A stretch of 64,000 nucleotides of DNA from Paenibacillus jilunlii (GTDB lineage: Bacteria > Bacillota > Bacilli > Paenibacillales > Paenibacillaceae): NCBI RefSeq assembly GCF_900102965.1, contig NZ_FNGM01000018.1:62001-126000 (forward strand), read 5' to 3'. Each line of letters begins with the position of its first letter. Position 1 is the first letter of the stretch. A model generated the notes under the pieces. That model saw nothing but the letters and a program-made list of their open reading frames with translations, searched no databases and had not been told where the DNA came from. The position numbers and the translations under genes were made by a program. This document shows, one piece after another, positions 23,772 to 32,286 of this stretch.

Positions 23772-25061
23772 TTAAAATAGGATCAAAGTTATATAGAGGC
23801 CAAGCAGCGTGATGAACAGTGTGGGAATGGTCAGAATAATGCCTGTTTTGAAATAGGTTCCCCAGGATATTTTCACCCCTTTTGTTGACAGCACATGCAG
23901 CCACAGCAGCGTTGCCAGTGAACCGATCGGTGTAATCTTCGGTCCCAGATCAGAGCCGATCACATTCGCATAGATTAGAGCTTCCTTGATCAGTCCAGAG
24001 GTATGCGTTGCATCGATCGCCAGCGCATCGATCATCACGGTTGGCATATTGTTCATTACTGAAGAGATAACAGCGGCAATAAAGCCCATCCCCACACTCG
24101 CAGCAAACAGCCCATGATCGGCTACAGCCTGAATCACATCGGCAAGGACGTCCGTCAGACCTGCATTCCGCAGACCATACACGACAACATACATGCCAAT
24201 GGAAAAGAACACAATCGCCCATGGCGCACCCCTCACTATTTCCATAGCAAGCACATTAGGGCTTCTTCTAGCCATCAGCAGAAAAAAGATTGCGACAACC
24301 CCGGCCACGGCCGACACCGGAATGTCCAGGAATTCACTGACGAAATATCCGGCCAGCAGAACCGCAAGCACAATCCAGGATAGCTTGAACATCTGCTTAT
24401 CTTTAAGAGCCTCTTCCGGTTTTTTCAGCGGTGAGCTGTCAAAGGTCCTCGGGATGCTTTTTCTGAAAAAGAGATACAGCACCAGAATACTTGCCCCCAA
24501 AGAGAACAGGGTAGGTATCAGCATACGGCCTGCGTATTCCATAAAGGTCACCCCGAAAAAATCCGCCGATACGATATTCACCAGATTACTGACAACAAGC
24601 GGCAATGAAGTGGTATCCGCAATGAATCCTCCGGCAATGATGAACGGAAAAACCTTCTTCTCATCAAAATTCAGCGCACGGACCATAGCCAGCACAATCG
24701 GGGTTAGGATGAGCGCCGCACCGTCGTTGGCAAAAAACGCGGCCACCACTGCCCCAAGAAGTGTGATGAAGAAGAACATCCGGGTACCACTCCCGCGTGC
24801 GGCTCTGGCCACATGCAAAGCAGCCCATTCGAAGAAACCAATTTTATCGAGGATTAAGGAAATCAGAATGATCGCGACAAAGGCCAATGTGGCATTCCAG
24901 ACGATCAGGGTGACATCGATAACATCGCTAAAGCGGACTACACCGGCAAGCAAAGCGAGTATCGCCCCGCCGCAGGCAGACCATCCGATGGATAGATTCT
25001 TGGGCTGCCAAATGACAAATACCAGCGTTACAACAAAAATAAGACCTGCTAAAATTCCCAA
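23772..25061 (-). CDS. arsB: Arsenite efflux permease ArsB
   Basis: 429 residues with about eleven membrane helices, ArsB/NhaD family. FFANDGAALILTPIVLAMVRAL and the paired region SSVMNNMPTVMIDALAI are the two conserved Asp/Asn-containing re-entrant motifs of arsenite pumps. It exports arsenite across the cytoplasmic membrane. The start is TTG at 25059-25061 with GGAGG 7 nt upstream. Lies 57 bp after arsR and 21 bp before arsC. Confidence 0.92.
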   Translation of the reverse strand: MGILAGLIFVVTLVFVIWQPKNLSIGWSACGGAILALLAGVVRFSDVIDVTLIVWNATLAFVAIILISLILDKIGFFEWAALHVARAARGSGTRMFFFITLLGAVVAAFFANDGAALILTPIVLAMVRALNFDEKKVFPFIIAGGFIADTTSLPLVVSNLVNIVSADFFGVTFMEYAGRMLIPTLFSLGASILVLYLFFRKSIPRTFDSSPLKKPEEALKDKQMFKLSWIVLAVLLAGYFVSEFLDIPVSAVAGVVAIFFLLMARRSPNVLAMEIVRGAPWAIVFFSIGMYVVVYGLRNAGLTDVLADVIQAVADHGLFAASVGMGFIAAVISSVMNNMPTVMIDALAIDATHTSGLIKEALIYANVIGSDLGPKITPIGSLATLLWLHVLSTKGVKISWGTYFKTGIILTIPTLFITLLGLYITLILF

Positions 25062-25118
25062 AAGCTAACCTCCAGTGTACATCCGGACTTCATCCGGGCC
25101 TCTCAAAAAACGTCTGGA

Positions 25119-25472
25119 TTAATGCAATATTTCGCAGCAAGCCGTCACCTGCGTTTTATTCAGCATGGCCAGGATGGTGGAAGCATCCGGTGTGAGCTGA
25201 AGCACGGCCTGGATATGGGGTTTGTCCGCAACGTTAAGAGAATAGTGCACCCATTGGCCCCTCTTCTGTTCCTTGACGATGCCTTTGCTTCTTAATTTCC
25301 GCAGATGCTGGCTGATGGCAGGCTGGGAGATGTCAAAAATCTCCACAAACTCGCATACGCACCATTCCCGTTCCTTTAATAGAGACAACATCAAGAGACG
25401 CGTTCTATCACCTAACAGCTTCAGGTCATCAGCGAGCCCGGACATATCTGCACTGACAGTAGTTTCCTCCAT
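25119..25472 (-). CDS. arsR: Arsenic-responsive repressor ArsR
   Basis: About 117 residues with the winged helix (SQPAISQHLRKLRSKGIVKEQKRGQWVHYSL). REWCVCEF holds the two cysteines of the classical ArsR alpha-3 metal site (ELCVCDL in the family), and ACCEI near the C-terminus offers two more. Arsenite binding should release it from the operator at 25495-25514. ATG at 25470-25472 has GGAGAG upstream; a longer frame to 25496 has no ribosome site and would start inside the operator. Confidence 0.92.
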   Translation of the reverse strand: MEETTVSADMSGLADDLKLLGDRTRLLMLSLLKEREWCVCEFVEIFDISQPAISQHLRKLRSKGIVKEQKRGQWVHYSLNVADKPHIQAVLQLTPDASTILAMLNKTQVTACCEILH

Positions 25473-25494
25473 GACAGTCTCTCCATCCCCAGAC

Positions 25495-25514
25495 ATATAA
25501 GCCTGTGCTTATAT
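25495..25514. promoter_or_regulatory. ArsR operator
   Basis: ATATAAGC-CTGT-GCTTATAT, a perfect 8-bp inverted repeat with a 4-bp spacer, 22 bp upstream of arsR. Sequence and position fit an ArsR/SmtB-type operator. Confidence 0.75.
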
Positions 25515-25515
25515 A

Positions 25516-25818
25516 CTAAACAAGGTTTTCAAAATTGGCAATCCTCAAATAAATATTGCAGCTTGCATAAATGCTGATTCCGCCAAAATCATGAATCGAC
25601 CCGATCACGTAGTCGAAGGGGTAGCCGGCAATAATCTCACGGTACAGTTCCAAAGATTGAGGCAGGAAATCCGCCTCGATTCCGAGCATCACTGCGATCC
25701 GGCCGGCAAATTCCTTTTTTAGTGCAAGCACTTCAGCGATATAGGCGGGAAATTCGCTTTTGGCCGAATGTCCCTCCAATAATAGGTATAAATCCAAGCC
25801 ATCAGCCTTTGGTTTCAT
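25516..25818 (-). pseudogene. Fragment of a histidinol-phosphatase (PHP family)
   Basis: About 90 readable residues match the middle of PHP-type histidinol-phosphatases (HisJ/HisK): PAYIAEVLALKKEFAGRIAVMLGIEADFLPQSLELYREIIAGYPFDYVIGSIHDFGG. The metal-binding N-terminus with its HxH motif and the C-terminal third are missing; full-length proteins have about 260-270 residues. The putative ATG has no ribosome site. The reading stops one base after the ars operator region, so acquisition of the ars operon or a deletion probably cut this gene. Confidence 0.72.
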
Positions 25819-26040
25819 TCACAGAAAAGTTTTAAAGTTTACATAGAACTAACACAAAAAGCGACATTTTATTGCAAACTTATAAACACACCCCCTTTTC
25901 TTTACTACTCCCTCTCTCTTATCCTTATCATATCGATAAATAATATGAATTTAAGCACATTCATAGTTCTTTTTTATTGTTTTTCTACATATATTACTGT
26001 TAAGATAGTTGACACAAGCGTATGTTTGGAGGGATTTGGC

Positions 26041-26907
26041 ATGGAGACCCAGTTTTATGAAGCGCAAAATTTCGACATTAGCCGCGAGCGGAAGCATCAG
26101 TCCAGCATGCCTGCACGGCATTACCATAACGGCTATGAAATTTTTTATCTGGTTTCAGGGGATGTCTGCTATTTCATTGAGGATAAAGCGTATCAGGTGG
26201 TTGGCGGGGTTCTCCTGCTGATAGACATGAATGAGATTCATAAGCTTGTCAATGCAAGCGGAGAGTCCTTTGAGCGGATTACGCTTGTGTTCAAGCGTGA
26301 ATTCATGGAGGATTTGTTTCCTGACCACAATAATTTCGATGTGCTCTCCAGCTTTTCGCGGAAAGGGCATCTGCTGCGCTTCAGCGGTGCGGAACAAAGT
26401 GCAATCGAGCGTTTGTTCGACAAAATGGTCGCTGAGTTCAACAACAAACCGCCCGGCTATGAATTTTATCTGAAAACCCTGATGTTCGAGCTGCTGATCT
26501 TCATTTACCGTCATCAGGAAACCTCTCCGCGCGGAGCCACCCAGGAGACCGGCATCGTTAATAAAAAGATTTTTGAGGTGGTCGATTATTTGAACCGCCA
26601 TTACGACCAGCGCCATTCGGTCAATGACATCGCCAAACGCTTCTATATAAGCCCGTCCTATTTCTGCAAAACCTTCCGTGACAGCACCGGCTTTACCTTC
26701 ACCGAGTATTTGAACAATGTCCGCATCAAGGAAGCGCGTGCCCTGCTGGTGGGTACCGGCCTGAAGGTATCCCAGATCGCCGAGAAGATCGGCTTCGACA
26801 ACATGACCCACTTTGGGCGTGTATTCAAGGAAATCACCGGCCTTTCACCGCTGAAATACCGCCAGACCTACCGGCACATTGAACAGCTTAGTTGTGGTGT
26901 GAAATAG
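26041..26907 (+). CDS. AraC-family regulator with N-terminal cupin
   Basis: About 288 residues. The N-terminal half is a cupin sugar-sensor (SMPARHYHNGYEIFYLVSGDVCYFIEDKAYQVVGGVLLLIDMNEIHKL). The C-terminal half has two helix-turn-helices (HSVNDIAKRFYISPSYFCKTFRD and LKVSQIAEKIGFDNMTHFGRVFKE). ATG at 26041 follows GGAGGG; an upstream open frame starts at 25945 without a signal. No transporter or enzyme gene is adjacent in the same direction, so its target may be elsewhere or lost. Confidence 0.88.
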   Translation: METQFYEAQNFDISRERKHQSSMPARHYHNGYEIFYLVSGDVCYFIEDKAYQVVGGVLLLIDMNEIHKLVNASGESFERITLVFKREFMEDLFPDHNNFDVLSSFSRKGHLLRFSGAEQSAIERLFDKMVAEFNNKPPGYEFYLKTLMFELLIFIYRHQETSPRGATQETGIVNKKIFEVVDYLNRHYDQRHSVNDIAKRFYISPSYFCKTFRDSTGFTFTEYLNNVRIKEARALLVGTGLKVSQIAEKIGFDNMTHFGRVFKEITGLSPLKYRQTYRHIEQLSCGVK

Positions 26908-26941
26908 GAAAATCATGAAAACGTTGAATGATAAAAATAGA

Positions 26942-26974
26942 CCCCCCGCGCAGCAAGGCTTCGCGGGGGTTTTG
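26942..26974. terminator. Terminator after the AraC gene
   Basis: CCCCCGCG and CGCGGGGG form an 8-bp stem with an 11-nt loop, followed by TTTT. It separates the convergent AraC and ABC genes. Confidence 0.8.
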
Positions 26975-27008
26975 ATCTTAATATTTTTTTGGATTAACAG
27001 TTTATCCC

Positions 27009-29387
27009 TTACTCACTGCGCAGGGCTGTAACCGGATCTTTCTTCGCGGCCATCTTGGCCGGGATGAATCCGCCGATCATCGTAAGGCCTACACTGATCA
27101 CACCCAGAATAAGCGCATGCAGCGGATTGAGCTGGGCGACATTTGACAGCTCCGTCAGATTATAGAGTATGGCATTAACCGGAAAAGTGAGCAGGTAGGT
27201 AATGCCAATCCCCAGAATACCCGAGCAGGCCCCGATAATAAAGGTTTCGGCATTGAATACCCGTGTAATATCCTTCTTACGGGCACCCAGCGCTCGAAGC
27301 ACGCCAATCTCCTTTGTCCGCTCCATGACGGAAATATAGGTGATAATCCCGATCATGATCAGTGACACCACCAGGGAAATCGCAGCAAATGCAATCAGCA
27401 CCATGGTAATTCCGTCCATAATGCCACCGGAGATGTTGGTCACGATAGCCGCCAAATCGGTATATTCTACCTGATCCTTTGTATCACGGCCTTCATTCCA
27501 TTTGTCCAGATAAGCAGTGACCGATTCCTTGGCGCTGAAATCAATCGGATACAGCGAGACCGAGCTAGGAATGTCTGTTGCCCCCAGGGAGGCCAGCACT
27601 TCCTCTTTAGTCAAGGAAGCCGCACCTCCTGCTGCACCCGCACCAGGGCCCATCATCCCCATCGGCCTTGCACTGGCTCCGCCTGCGCCGCTGCCTGCGA
27701 CACCATCGGACAACGCTTGGCCGGTCAGCACATTGAAGTCTGCTTTTTCCTGCGCCAGAACAATTTCCGATTTCTGCGCATCCGCTATAAATGAAGCGGC
27801 TAGCTCATCCGAATAGGCAATGCCCGGAGACAGCGTAGATATGCTTGAACCTTCCTGGCCCCGCAGTACCCCAACGATATTCAGAGTTACTGCTCTGGGG
27901 TTGTTATAGAGGTCCATTACATTCGCAGCTGTTCCGTTTACAGCAAACTGCCCGCCGTTTTTGCGGTAATAGTCATTGTTCATCACGAGCTTCAGTTGTT
28001 TACCAATAAGATCTCCCAGATCGATGCTGTCCGCTTTATAATCCAGCCCCAGGGCATCGACCGCAGCATCGGTCAGACGGTTATATTCATCCAAGATGAG
28101 CACGACATCCGTCGGCTTGGCAGGGAAGGTTCCTTCCAGCACATCATAATATTGCTCCAGATAGCTCCCCGCCTCACTTCCCTGTTTGCTGGGATATGCG
28201 GTGAAGCCGATATTGCTTTTATCCAGCGCAGCCGCCTTTTCACCATCCGAAACCAGTACATTCATATTCACGGTGCGGGTATAGGAAATACCATCAATAA
28301 GCTCCGGGTCAATCTGATTCAAATACCCGATATATTCTTTGGTGAGCACATTTGTATGCTGTGATGAATTCTCGCTGGGATCATAGGGGTATAGCTTTTT
28401 CTCTTTGGGGTACGAGGGAAGCTCAGACTTTCCGTTGGCTGGCGGTCCCAATTCAACATTTATTGGCTTCTGAGTAATTTGGATCGGAAAGTTCGAGAGC
28501 GCCCCCGTTTCATAGGTGCTGATCTGCTTATCGAATCCGTTCGACAAGGACAGGATCAAGGCAATGCCAATGATGCCGATACTTGAGGCAAAAGCGGTCA
28601 GGCCCGTCCGCCACTTCTTGGTCGCGATATTTTTCCCGGATAATTTCAGGGCAGTGAAAAAGCTCATGCTGGTTTCCTTCAGCTTATAAGAGCTTGAGGT
28701 CTTCTGATTCGCCAGCGGATTGCTGTCCGATACGGCATGGCCGTCCGAGAAACGAATGACACGGTCCGCATAGCTCTCAGCCAGCTCCGGGTTGTGGGTA
28801 ACCATGATGACCAGCTTATCCTCCGCAATGGTTTGGATCAGCTCCATGATCTGCTCACTGGTTTCGGAATCCAGCGCCCCCGTCGGCTCATCCGCAAGAA
28901 TAATATCGGGATTGTTGGCCAGGGCGCGGGCAATCGCTACCCGCTGCATCTGTCCGCCGGAGAGCTGGTTCGGCTTTTTATGGACATGCTCCTTGAGTCC
29001 GACCTTCTCCAGGACTTCAAGCGCCTTGCGGTGCTTCTCGGCTGAGGTTACCCCGCTGAGCGTCATTCCCATCTCCACATTATCCGTGATGCTCAGGTGC
29101 GAAATCAGATTATAGCTTTGAAAAATAAAGCCGACACTATTATTGCGGTACGCATCCCAATCGGCGTCTTTGAAGTGCTCCGTTGACTGGCCGTTGATAA
29201 TCAGCTCTCCGCTGTCATACTGATCCAGTCCGCCGATAATATTCAGCAGTGTTGTTTTGCCCGACCCGCTTTGGCCCAAAATCGCAACAAATTCGCTTTC
29301 CCTGAAATTCAGATTCACTTTATCCAGTGCAACCTGCGTGAAGTCTCCGGTCTTATAGCTCTTGGTGATGTTTTTTAATTGCAGCAT
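27009..29387 (-). CDS. MacB-type ABC exporter, ATPase fused to FtsX-like permease
   Basis: 792 residues. The N-terminal ATPase (1-230) has Walker A GQSGSGKTT (38-46), signature LSGGQ (142-146) and Walker B IILADEPTG (162-170). A membrane helix follows at about 262-285, then a large extracellular domain (about 285-650, with a Gly/Ala/Met-rich stretch near 595-620), and three helices of the FtsX/MacB permease (IAFAAISLVVSLIMIGIITYI, IGACSGILGIGITYLLTF, LILGVISVGLTMIGGFIP). This class expels antibiotics or transmits force rather than importing. It is divergent from a two-component system and likely its target, as in Bce/Vex-type peptide-antibiotic modules. Confidence 0.9.
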   Translation of the reverse strand: MLQLKNITKSYKTGDFTQVALDKVNLNFRESEFVAILGQSGSGKTTLLNIIGGLDQYDSGELIINGQSTEHFKDADWDAYRNNSVGFIFQSYNLISHLSITDNVEMGMTLSGVTSAEKHRKALEVLEKVGLKEHVHKKPNQLSGGQMQRVAIARALANNPDIILADEPTGALDSETSEQIMELIQTIAEDKLVIMVTHNPELAESYADRVIRFSDGHAVSDSNPLANQKTSSSYKLKETSMSFFTALKLSGKNIATKKWRTGLTAFASSIGIIGIALILSLSNGFDKQISTYETGALSNFPIQITQKPINVELGPPANGKSELPSYPKEKKLYPYDPSENSSQHTNVLTKEYIGYLNQIDPELIDGISYTRTVNMNVLVSDGEKAAALDKSNIGFTAYPSKQGSEAGSYLEQYYDVLEGTFPAKPTDVVLILDEYNRLTDAAVDALGLDYKADSIDLGDLIGKQLKLVMNNDYYRKNGGQFAVNGTAANVMDLYNNPRAVTLNIVGVLRGQEGSSISTLSPGIAYSDELAASFIADAQKSEIVLAQEKADFNVLTGQALSDGVAGSGAGGASARPMGMMGPGAGAAGGAASLTKEEVLASLGATDIPSSVSLYPIDFSAKESVTAYLDKWNEGRDTKDQVEYTDLAAIVTNISGGIMDGITMVLIAFAAISLVVSLIMIGIITYISVMERTKEIGVLRALGARKKDITRVFNAETFIIGACSGILGIGITYLLTFPVNAILYNLTELSNVAQLNPLHALILGVISVGLTMIGGFIPAKMAAKKDPVTALRSE

Positions 29388-29488
29388 CTTCTCAGTCTCC
29401 TTTTCTATCCCTGAACTCTTTGCTCTCTATAATCTCTCTCTGTTCTTGTCTTGCTGGCCCCAGTATAAGCACCAAATATAAACTAAAC

Positions 29489-29507
29489 CTCAACTTCGGC
29501 AGTTGAG
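29489..29507. promoter_or_regulatory. Inverted repeat in the ABC/response-regulator intergenic region
   Basis: CTCAACT-TCGGC-AGTTGAG, perfect 7-bp arms, about midway in the 196-bp divergent gap. It suits a binding site for the OmpR-type regulator encoded at 29584, although OmpR-type proteins more often use direct repeats. Confidence 0.4.
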
Positions 29508-29583
29508 ATTCACTTGATGTTCATGAGGTATACTTAAGTAATCTATATACTGAACCCTATGAAGCCCCCCGGGAGGAAACCTC

Positions 29584-30258
29584 ATGTTTAATATTCTTGT
29601 AGTTGAGGATGACAGCAAATTACGGCAGCTCTTCTGTACAGTCCTGACCAAAAACGGATACCGGGCAATCCCGGCAGTTAACGGCGAGGATGCCCTTACG
29701 GCATTGGATAAGGAATTTATTGATTTGATGATCTGCGATATTATGATGCCGCAAATGGATGGCTACGAGCTGACGCGGACACTCAGAGACAATAACAATA
29801 ATCTTCCGGTTCTTATGGTGACTGCACGGGAGACCTTTGCCGACAAACAACAGGGCTTTCTCGTTGGAATCGACGATTATATGGTGAAGCCGATTAATGT
29901 AAATGAAATGCTTCTGCGTGTCGGGGCGCTGCTGCGGCGTGCCAAGATTATCAGCGAACGCCGGATTGAATGCGGAGGAACCGTGCTGGATTATGACTCC
30001 CTGACCGTCAACCAGGGACAGGAAAGCATCCTTCTTCCGCAAAAGGAATTTTATTTACTCTATAAACTAATCTCCTATCCGAACAAAATCTTTACTAAAC
30101 AGCAGCTGATGGATGAAATATGGGGAATGGATACGGAATCTGACGAGCATACGGTGGTAGTCCATATTAACCGCTTGCGCGAGCGTTTCAGGGAGAGCAC
30201 TGACTTTGAAATTGTCACCGTAAGAGGACTCGGCTATAAGGCGGTGAAGCTGGGATGA
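29584..30258 (+). CDS. OmpR-family response regulator
   Basis: 224 residues. The receiver has acidic residues Asp9-Asp10 region (VVEDD), phospho-acceptor Asp52 (MICDIMMPQMDG) and the Lys of MVKPINV. The C-terminal winged helix (LPQKEFYLLYKLISYPNKIFTKQQLMDEIWGMDTESDEHTVVVHINRLRERF) binds DNA. GGAGG lies just upstream of the ATG. It overlaps the kinase gene by 4 bp (ATGA). Confidence 0.93.
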   Translation: MFNILVVEDDSKLRQLFCTVLTKNGYRAIPAVNGEDALTALDKEFIDLMICDIMMPQMDGYELTRTLRDNNNNLPVLMVTARETFADKQQGFLVGIDDYMVKPINVNEMLLRVGALLRRAKIISERRIECGGTVLDYDSLTVNQGQESILLPQKEFYLLYKLISYPNKIFTKQQLMDEIWGMDTESDEHTVVVHINRLRERFRESTDFEIVTVRGLGYKAVKLG

Positions 30259-31310
30259 GGATAAGGCGCTCTAAAAGCAGAGGTTTGTGGTGGTATTTTG
30301 TATCGTTGGTATTTGTAATTGTTGTGTCCTTCCTTTTAGTCATGGCGATCTTGGCTTATCTATATATCCGTCTGGGCAACGATGCCATGCAGCATAGAAA
30401 TCCTTTCCCGCCGGTCCTGACCATTATATTATTCAGCCTCGTCATCGGGACGACGATCACTGTGACCGTAGGCCGGAAAATATTAGCTCCTATCGCGGAA
30501 CTGATTAAAGCAGCCAAGGAAGTCTCCAAAGGCAACTTCGAGATTCATTTGGATGAATCCCACCGGGTGGGCGAAATCAGCGACGCCGCTCACCACTTCA
30601 ATATTATGGTTCAGGAGCTGCGCAGCATCGAGACGCTCCGTAATGATTTTGTAGTCAATGTGTCCCACGAGTTCAAGACGCCCCTTGCGGCGATCGAGGG
30701 GTATGCCACCCTTTTGCAGGATGACAGCCTAAGCAAAGAAGAGCATGACGAATACACCGGGATGATTATCGACAGCGCCCGGCAATTATCCACCCTGTCC
30801 GGCAATATCCTCAAAATATCCAAGCTCGAAAACCAGGAACTGCTCACAGAACAAACGGAGTACCGCTTGGATGAGCAGCTCCGGCAGGCTCTATTATTGC
30901 TGGAACCGGCTTGGGGGCCGAAGCAGCTGAGCCTTAACCTTGATCTTGGGGAGCTGCGCTATTACGGAAATGAAGAGCTGATGATGCAGGTATGGCTCAA
31001 CATACTCGGCAATGCGGTCAAATTTACGCCGGAGGGCGGAGAAATTTCGGTTTCTCTCCGGCCCGGCCCCCCATGGATTACGGCGGTTATCTCAGATACA
31101 GGAATAGGAATGGCCCCGAAGGTCCGCAAGCATATTTTCGAGAAGTTCTACCAGGGCGATCCCGCCCGCTCTGCCGAAGGCAACGGCCTTGGCCTGCCCC
31201 TGGTCAGCCGCATTATCAGCTTGAGCGGAGGCACGGTCGAGGTCAGCAGCGAGCCGGGGGTGGGGTCGGCTTTTACGATTAAGCTGCCTGGGCCAGCGCT
31301 TAATTCATAA
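30255..31310 (+). CDS. Sensor histidine kinase with very short extracellular loop
   Basis: 351 residues. TM1 (about 14-37) and TM2 (54-72) enclose only some 16 external residues, so it probably senses in or at the membrane. A HAMP domain follows, then HisKA with His138 (NVSHEFKTPLAAIEGY) and a HATPase with N, G1 (DTGIGMAP), F and G2 (GNGLGLPLVSRI) boxes. It phosphorylates the upstream response regulator. Its 3 prime end overlaps the convergent MraY-like gene by 11 bp. Confidence 0.92.
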   Translation: MRIRRSKSRGLWWYFVSLVFVIVVSFLLVMAILAYLYIRLGNDAMQHRNPFPPVLTIILFSLVIGTTITVTVGRKILAPIAELIKAAKEVSKGNFEIHLDESHRVGEISDAAHHFNIMVQELRSIETLRNDFVVNVSHEFKTPLAAIEGYATLLQDDSLSKEEHDEYTGMIIDSARQLSTLSGNILKISKLENQELLTEQTEYRLDEQLRQALLLLEPAWGPKQLSLNLDLGELRYYGNEELMMQVWLNILGNAVKFTPEGGEISVSLRPGPPWITAVISDTGIGMAPKVRKHIFEKFYQGDPARSAEGNGLGLPLVSRIISLSGGTVEVSSEPGVGSAFTIKLPGPALNS

Positions 31311-32253
31311 GATATTTCCAGATCAACCAGCAGAACAGTACGGATACCCATGAAATGAAACCAAAAATCATCACGATTCTATTTTCACTCCATCCGTACT
31401 TCAGGCTGAAATGGTAATGGACCGGGGCCATCCGGAACAGCCGCAATTTTGTCCGTTTGTACCACCACACCTGCAAAATGACCGACAGTTGCTCTGCCAA
31501 ATAGGCGAAAAACAGTATTGGAATCAAAACCTCGATCTTCTCAATGATGGCTAAAACGGAAAGGGAGCCTCCTATCGCCAGTGATCCCGTATCGCCCATA
31601 AACACTTTTGCCGGGTAGATGTTGTACAGGAAAAGCCCAAGCAGACAGCCGATCATGACGAGTGAAAATGCCTGCACTTCAGGTTTGTCCGAAATCATGA
31701 AAAAGAAAAAATACGTCGGAACGGCCACATTGATCAGCAGCCCGTCAAGACCGTCCGTAAAATTAATGGCATTCGCCGAGCCGACCACGAACAGCAGCAT
31801 GACTGCAACATACAGATATACAGGCAAGTGCAAGTGGTAACCTTGAAATAACGCAATATCGCTCGTCAAGCCAAACGAATGGAGTAATACATACAAAATG
31901 GTTCCAGTAAAAATAAATTGAAGCACCAGCTTCATGCGGCCGGAGATGCCGGACGGGTTTTGCCAGAAGGCCTTTTTGAAATCATCCAAAAATCCGACCG
32001 AGCTGAATAGCAAAAATGTAACGCATAAGAGCAACATTAGACGCCCGGGTCGAAAATGCAGCGAAATCGCTATCCCGATAAGCAGGGTCAGCCCTGCCAT
32101 AAGCGGTGTACCTCGTTTGGCCTGATGATCCGCCGGAAGCTCGGCGCGAATTGGCTGCGTTAGCCTCAGCCTGCGCAGCGTCCAGATCAACAACGGTGTA
32201 AATACGGCCACCAGAAAGAAAGACAGGCCAGACATAGCCATAATTCCGTACAT
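31300..32253 (-). CDS. MraY paralogue (phospho-MurNAc-pentapeptide transferase family)
   Basis: 317 residues, about ten membrane helices. MraY motifs are recognisable: KRGTPLMAG (46-54), DD at 90-91, NAINFTDGLDGL (161-172), FMGDTGSLAIGG (218-229), and FRMAPVHYHFSLKYGWSE (273-290). The last is normally FRMAPIHHHFELKGWSE, so the middle His of the HHH motif is Tyr280 and one residue is inserted. Canonical MraY sits in the mur/dcw cluster; this one is next to a flippase gene and an ABC/two-component set, so it is likely a second copy. Expected reaction: transfer of phospho-MurNAc-pentapeptide to undecaprenyl phosphate, giving lipid I, or a related glycolipid transfer. Ribosome site GAGGAG 8 nt upstream. 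Confidence 0.85.
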   Translation of the reverse strand: MYGIMAMSGLSFFLVAVFTPLLIWTLRRLRLTQPIRAELPADHQAKRGTPLMAGLTLLIGIAISLHFRPGRLMLLLCVTFLLFSSVGFLDDFKKAFWQNPSGISGRMKLVLQFIFTGTILYVLLHSFGLTSDIALFQGYHLHLPVYLYVAVMLLFVVGSANAINFTDGLDGLLINVAVPTYFFFFMISDKPEVQAFSLVMIGCLLGLFLYNIYPAKVFMGDTGSLAIGGSLSVLAIIEKIEVLIPILFFAYLAEQLSVILQVWWYKRTKLRLFRMAPVHYHFSLKYGWSENRIVMIFGFISWVSVLFCWLIWKYLMN

Positions 32254-32286
32254 ATGAAGAACTCCTCTTCTTTATGCTTCTAGTCA

